Below, piece after piece: positions 61,284-64,000 of a stretch of 64,000 nt of DNA. The first letter of the stretch is position 1. The number at the start of each line of letters is the position of its first letter. The DNA is taken from NCBI RefSeq assembly GCF_003051085.1, contig NZ_QAOM01000008.1, forward strand, positions 94,292-158,291, read 5' to 3'. Origin of the DNA: Trichococcus patagoniensis (lineage in GTDB: Bacteria; Bacillota; Bacilli; Lactobacillales; Aerococcaceae). Position numbers and translations under genes: made by a program. Under the pieces are notes generated by a model that saw only the letters and a list, made by a program, of their open reading frames with translations, ran no database searches and was not told the DNA's origin.

Positions 61284-62414
61284 TTAGCTGTGCCCCATCA
61301 ATCGATCTATCGCTTCTTTCGCTTGTTTGTAACGGGCATAATAACTGAATTCATCCTTATCGCCGATGCCTTTTGCATCCAACATGACGACTTTACCCAA
61401 GTTTCCGCTTCTTGCGATTTCCTCCATCATCATCTCGTGGATGGTCGTCAAAAAGGCATCCTCAGAAAATTCCATATTGCGGTAGCCGTCATCGACATAT
61501 TTCAGAGTCGGGGGCACAACGAGGATCAAATCCCATAATTGGCGCGCAATAAATGCGTTGGCCGACTGCTCTACAATTGCATACTCTTCCGAAGTGATCG
61601 CATAATCCTCATCCTCAGCGCCAAGGCGTGCGTAGACTTTTGTGACCATCACATCCGTATCCAAAATTGCCATCCCTTGACTGGCGGGATCCGCGATCGT
61701 ATCCCGGTTCAGCTGGAACTGACCGGTAACCAACCGTTGATAATCCATGCCATCCAGTTCAAAATCATTCACATTTGATTCCTCTTGGTACTGGCGTGAA
61801 TATTCGAAACTGTAGGGACAGGAATACAGCTTTGCCAGATCCTTGACCAATGTCGTTTTGCCTCCGCTCGGAGCTCCCAAAACCAGCACTTTTTTCGTGA
61901 ATATCCGTCGGAAAGGCAAAGCGATGGCATTAAAATGACGCAACGCATCATTGCGGATATTCAGGCCGGTTATCGGATACAGACTTGTATCCACCAAATG
62001 GACTTCGTCGGATGATTCGTTTTTCAATGCCTCTGCTTGTATCGTTTTTCCGGTATACCAGATCTTTTGCGCATCGATCCGTTGAAGCGAATCAGCTATT
62101 TTAATGGCAACGATTTCCAACCATGGTGCCCACTCGCTTTCTTTTTGTGGAATGCCCTGTCCGGCTACCATTACGACATAAATCTGATTATCATCCGCAA
62201 ACAATTCGCGCATATACCGGAATCTTCTGTAGACATCCAGACCAACAGGCTCGCCGAAGTCACCCTCCTGGCCGCAGACGATCACGACGCAACCATCATT
62301 CTCTTTCTTGGCCTGCAAGATGACTTCCAAATGCCCAATATGACAAGGTGCGAAAGCTCCGAAAACGATACCGATCCGGCTACCGTTTAATTTATCTTTG
62401 TACAGATTCCCCAT
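61284..62414 (-). CDS. nadR: NadR (NMN adenylyltransferase / ribosylnicotinamide kinase)
   Basis: A 376-residue bifunctional salvage enzyme. The nucleotidyltransferase domain has GIVFGAFAPCHIGHLEVI (HxGH) and SSDEVHLVDTSLYPITGLNIRND. The kinase domain begins at VLVLGAPSGGKTTLVKDLA (Walker A) and includes DLILVVPPTLKYVDDGYRN. It makes NAD from nicotinamide riboside. No N-terminal HTH is present, so it lacks the repressor function of enterobacterial NadR. ATG at 62414 with AGGAGGGG. No pnuC transporter is adjacent in the window. Confidence 0.93.
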   Translation of the reverse strand: MGNLYKDKLNGSRIGIVFGAFAPCHIGHLEVILQAKKENDGCVVIVCGQEGDFGEPVGLDVYRRFRYMRELFADDNQIYVVMVAGQGIPQKESEWAPWLEIVAIKIADSLQRIDAQKIWYTGKTIQAEALKNESSDEVHLVDTSLYPITGLNIRNDALRHFNAIALPFRRIFTKKVLVLGAPSGGKTTLVKDLAKLYSCPYSFEYSRQYQEESNVNDFELDGMDYQRLVTGQFQLNRDTIADPASQGMAILDTDVMVTKVYARLGAEDEDYAITSEEYAIVEQSANAFIARQLWDLILVVPPTLKYVDDGYRNMEFSEDAFLTTIHEMMMEEIARSGNLGKVVMLDAKGIGDKDEFSYYARYKQAKEAIDRLMGHS

Positions 62415-62555
62415 CTTGATTTCCCCTCCTGCGTAACGTATTCCCTATGCTATGCCCATATACCTTCTACTTACATTCTACAACTTCCTCACCGCAACGT
62501 ATAGCACGAAGGCCTTTTTTCAAGTTAGGGAATACGGATATCGGGCTGAGTCGAC

Positions 62556-62603
62556 AAAAAAAAGCAGGTGCAAAGATCATCCCGATCTTCGCGCCTGCTT
62601 GCT
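62556..62603 (-). terminator. Terminator after the hemD remnant
   Basis: AAGCAGGCGCGAAGATC pairs with GATCTTTGCACCTGCTT, followed on the minus strand by eight T's. Confidence 0.9.
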
Positions 62604-62770
62604 TATCGTTGCAGCAGAACAGCCTCATAGCCGCTGTCATTAATGGATTTTTTTGTCGTATCACCGATGGCATAGAAAACGAGCGGCTTTTTTTCGGTTT
62701 TGTTGTAGACCGAAAGGAATCTTTTCCATGCCGATGGGCTGGCGAAGTAAACAGCAGATAGCTCACGCAT
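62603..62770 (-). pseudogene. hemD: Remnant of uroporphyrinogen-III synthase (hemD)
   Basis: The frame encodes 55 residues, MRELSAVYFASPSAWKRFLSVYNKTEKKPLVFYAIGDTTKKSINDSGYEAVLLQR. This matches the C-terminal part of HemD: SPSAWKRF is the V-x-F-x-S-P-S-A-V-x-x-F strand-helix, and AIGDTTKKSINDSGYE the I-G-x-x-T-A-x-A-L-x-x-x-G segment. A full HemD is about 240-260 residues. An in-frame TGA lies seven codons upstream and no RBS is present. The stop and terminator are intact, so it looks like the 3' end of a deleted gene. No other haem gene is nearby. Confidence 0.65.
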
Positions 62771-62798
62771 GCAGGGATATCGGATTCTTCAGCTGACA

Positions 62799-63368
62799 CT
62801 ATATAGCACTGCGCCTTAACCTATAGAAGTATTGCACAATCGGATGCTTCATTTTCACTGATTTTTCCATATCCATGATCCGCTTTTTGCCGACGCGCCT
62901 GTCCACCAAAGCCAAGCAGTTCAACAGGATGTCCGTGCTGGCAAGGCTGGCTTCAATGGGTTGGGTCAGAAAAACATTTGCGGTTTTGTAGAAATCGGCT
63001 TTGCTTAAGGACACCTGGGCGGCCATCGTTTCCTTCGCGTAGGCCAACAGTTTGCGGTCCCTCGCGATCACTGCCAACCGTTCTTCCGGCACTTTTCCGC
63101 CAGTTTCCATCCGGATATGCTCAATTTCGGCTTCACTGAGTGGAATTACGACAGCGGAATCATTTTTGATATCCTGTTCCGACTGGTACCACTTCATCCC
63201 TGTCGTTACGTCCTTCATATTGAAGATTTTTTTATTGTCCACTGCGATGCAGCACTGGCCGTTTTTATCGGGTGTATAGCGGTAGCTGGTGGATAAGTAC
63301 CCCACTCTTCCCGCCAACGCCGGCGCAAGGAAATTCTCCAACTGCTGCTTCATTTTGCTCCAAATCAT
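62799..63368 (-). CDS. SF0329-like protein of unknown function
   Basis: A 189-residue soluble protein. The opening MIWSKMKQQLENFLAPALAGRVGYLSTSYRYTPDKNGQCCIAVDNKKIFNM matches my recollection of SF0329-family proteins (x-W-S-K-[LM]-K, L.GR..Y..T.Y....D..G...I.VD...I). It continues with LSEAEIEHIRMETGGKVPEERLAVIARDRKLLAYAKE and a helical C-terminus KRRIMDMEKSVKMKHPIVQYFYRLR. The function of that family is not known to me. GGAGGATAT is 9 bases before the ATG. It sits 28 bp upstream of the hemD remnant. Confidence 0.65.
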   Translation of the reverse strand: MIWSKMKQQLENFLAPALAGRVGYLSTSYRYTPDKNGQCCIAVDNKKIFNMKDVTTGMKWYQSEQDIKNDSAVVIPLSEAEIEHIRMETGGKVPEERLAVIARDRKLLAYAKETMAAQVSLSKADFYKTANVFLTQPIEASLASTDILLNCLALVDRRVGKKRIMDMEKSVKMKHPIVQYFYRLRRSAI

Positions 63369-63647
63369 ATTTTATATCCTCCATCAGACAACCTTTCTGT
63401 TGTCCATTCCTCTTCAATCTGACTTCTTTCATTATTGCCAAAAAAACCAGGCTGGGTCAAGCCTTTTAGGCATGCGAATCATCTTTTTTTTGGTCTTTGC
63501 CATCCGGCGATCGCATGGCCCATATGCTTTACCGTCACGCTGTCGCGTCAGGACATTTCAATCGGGCTGCACCGCAGAATATGCTAAAATATAAACGTAT
63601 AGAGTATTGAAATGCACAGCCAGGCATGCCGGATAAGGAGAATCCAT

Positions 63648-63971
63648 ATGAAAAAAGGCAGGCTCAACAACATAACGCTATTTTCTGGCATATTACTCAG
63701 TCTGTTTCCGCTGAGTCTCATTCGCATGGAACCCGATGAATCCGAAGAAGTGACCGCAGAATCCGGCATGACGCTGCAAACCGAACCTTCTGTTGCTGTG
63801 CGGCTGGATGTGCCGCTCCTGAATCAACTGGATTCGCCTGCCCTGCTGCTCGGCTGCGAAGTCACCGCGCTTGCAATGATCCTGCAGTACAACGAAATGC
63901 CGGTCATAAGAAAAGCATCGGGGAAAACCACCCCGATGCCTTTTTTTGCGTTGTTGTATTATTTTTTTTGA
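63648..63971 (+). pseudogene. Truncated C39-like peptidase
   Basis: A 107-residue frame: anchor or signal MKKGRLNNITLFSGILLSLFPLSLI, a Glu-rich linker, then VRLDVPLLNQLDSPALLLGCEVTALAMILQYN. This is the start of a peptidase C39-like domain (PF13529), with catalytic Cys70 in the GCEVTALAM motif. After QYNE the frame breaks off into MPVIRKASGK and reads straight through a terminator (63909-63946). The His and Asp half of the active site is missing. RBS AAGGAG lies 7 bases before the ATG at 63648. It appears to be a 3'-truncated gene. Confidence 0.75.
63909..63947 (+). terminator. Terminator inside the truncated C39 frame
   Basis: AGCATCGGGG pairs with CCCCGATGC, followed by seven T's. Confidence 0.88.
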
Positions 63972-64000
63972 TAATCTGATAGTTTATATTCCACACCGTG

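Noticed and set aside
62467..62799. 110-codon minus-strand frame
   Set aside because: It overlaps the hemD remnant in another frame and runs through its terminator; the hemD frame has the recognisable motifs.

Overview
The window looks like chromosomal DNA of a low-to-mid GC Gram-positive bacterium of the order Lactobacillales, most likely Carnobacteriaceae and possibly Trichococcus; this is an inference from gene content, not a database match. Supporting signs are strong AGGAGG-type ribosome binding sites, TTG/GTG starts, a LevR/sigma-54 controlled mannose-family PTS, PyrR-controlled pyr genes, the class 1B dihydroorotate dehydrogenase pair PyrK/PyrD, RqcH, a LiaH/PspA-type protein, GW-repeat surface proteins and a large pyruvate:ferredoxin oxidoreductase. 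No rRNA, tRNA, CRISPR array or intact insertion sequence was seen.

Layout. 1-1900: a DUF2798 membrane protein and a RelE/RelB-type toxin-antitoxin pair lying between two near-identical copies of a triple-hairpin repeat. 1893-9492: a sugar PTS island, with the LevR-type activator, a textbook -24/-12 sigma-54 promoter, EIIAB, EIIC, EIID, a ManO-like DUF956 protein, an extra single-domain EIIB and a CutC-family protein. 9640-12453: a second triple-hairpin array, then a translationally coupled polysaccharide deacetylase lipoprotein and secreted glycosidase-like protein. 12715-17986: lspA, rluD and pyrR-pyrK-pyrD-pyrF-pyrE. 18049-19951: a third triple-hairpin array and rqcH. 19952-21380: a 1.4 kb gene-poor stretch ending in a promoter, a 20-codon leader ORF and alternative hairpins ahead of trpXYZ-like ABC transporter genes. 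24133-32122: an S66 peptidase, pyrB-pyrC behind two tandem PyrR-type attenuators, a YitT-like membrane protein, NrdH, an Ohr/OsmC protein, a two-domain PPK2 and coaBC. 32784-47284: mostly small or poorly known genes: a peroxiredoxin-like protein, a TPM-like/PspA membrane-stress pair, a catalytic-domain-only tyrosine recombinase, DUF1002, an M50-like protease, lysA with a TrmB-type regulator, udk, an AEC transporter, a pRiA4b ORF-3-like protein, a four-repeat membrane protein, an excisionase-like HTH protein and a proteasome-like Ntn-hydrolase candidate. 47460-63971: nifJ, a nitrilase-family amidase, a GW-repeat L,D-transpeptidase, a Lon-like protease, VanZ, an EndA-like nuclease, a metallophosphoesterase, cysK, nadR, a hemD remnant, an SF0329-like protein and a truncated C39-like peptidase.

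How parts work together. The pyr genes form two transcription units, 14114-17986 and 25040-27643. They are linked by four PyrR-type binding hairpins that share the pattern CTTTAA, a short spacer, then GTCCNGNGA. The PTS operon is wired to LevR through its sigma-54 promoter. Most genes are bounded by clear intrinsic terminators, many of them bidirectional. The most unusual signals are the 51-52 bp-period triple-hairpin arrays (four copies of three unrelated sequence families), the trpX attenuator-like leader, the tandem PyrR attenuators, the proteasome-like protein at 46028-47284 and the four-repeat membrane protein at 44680-45648.
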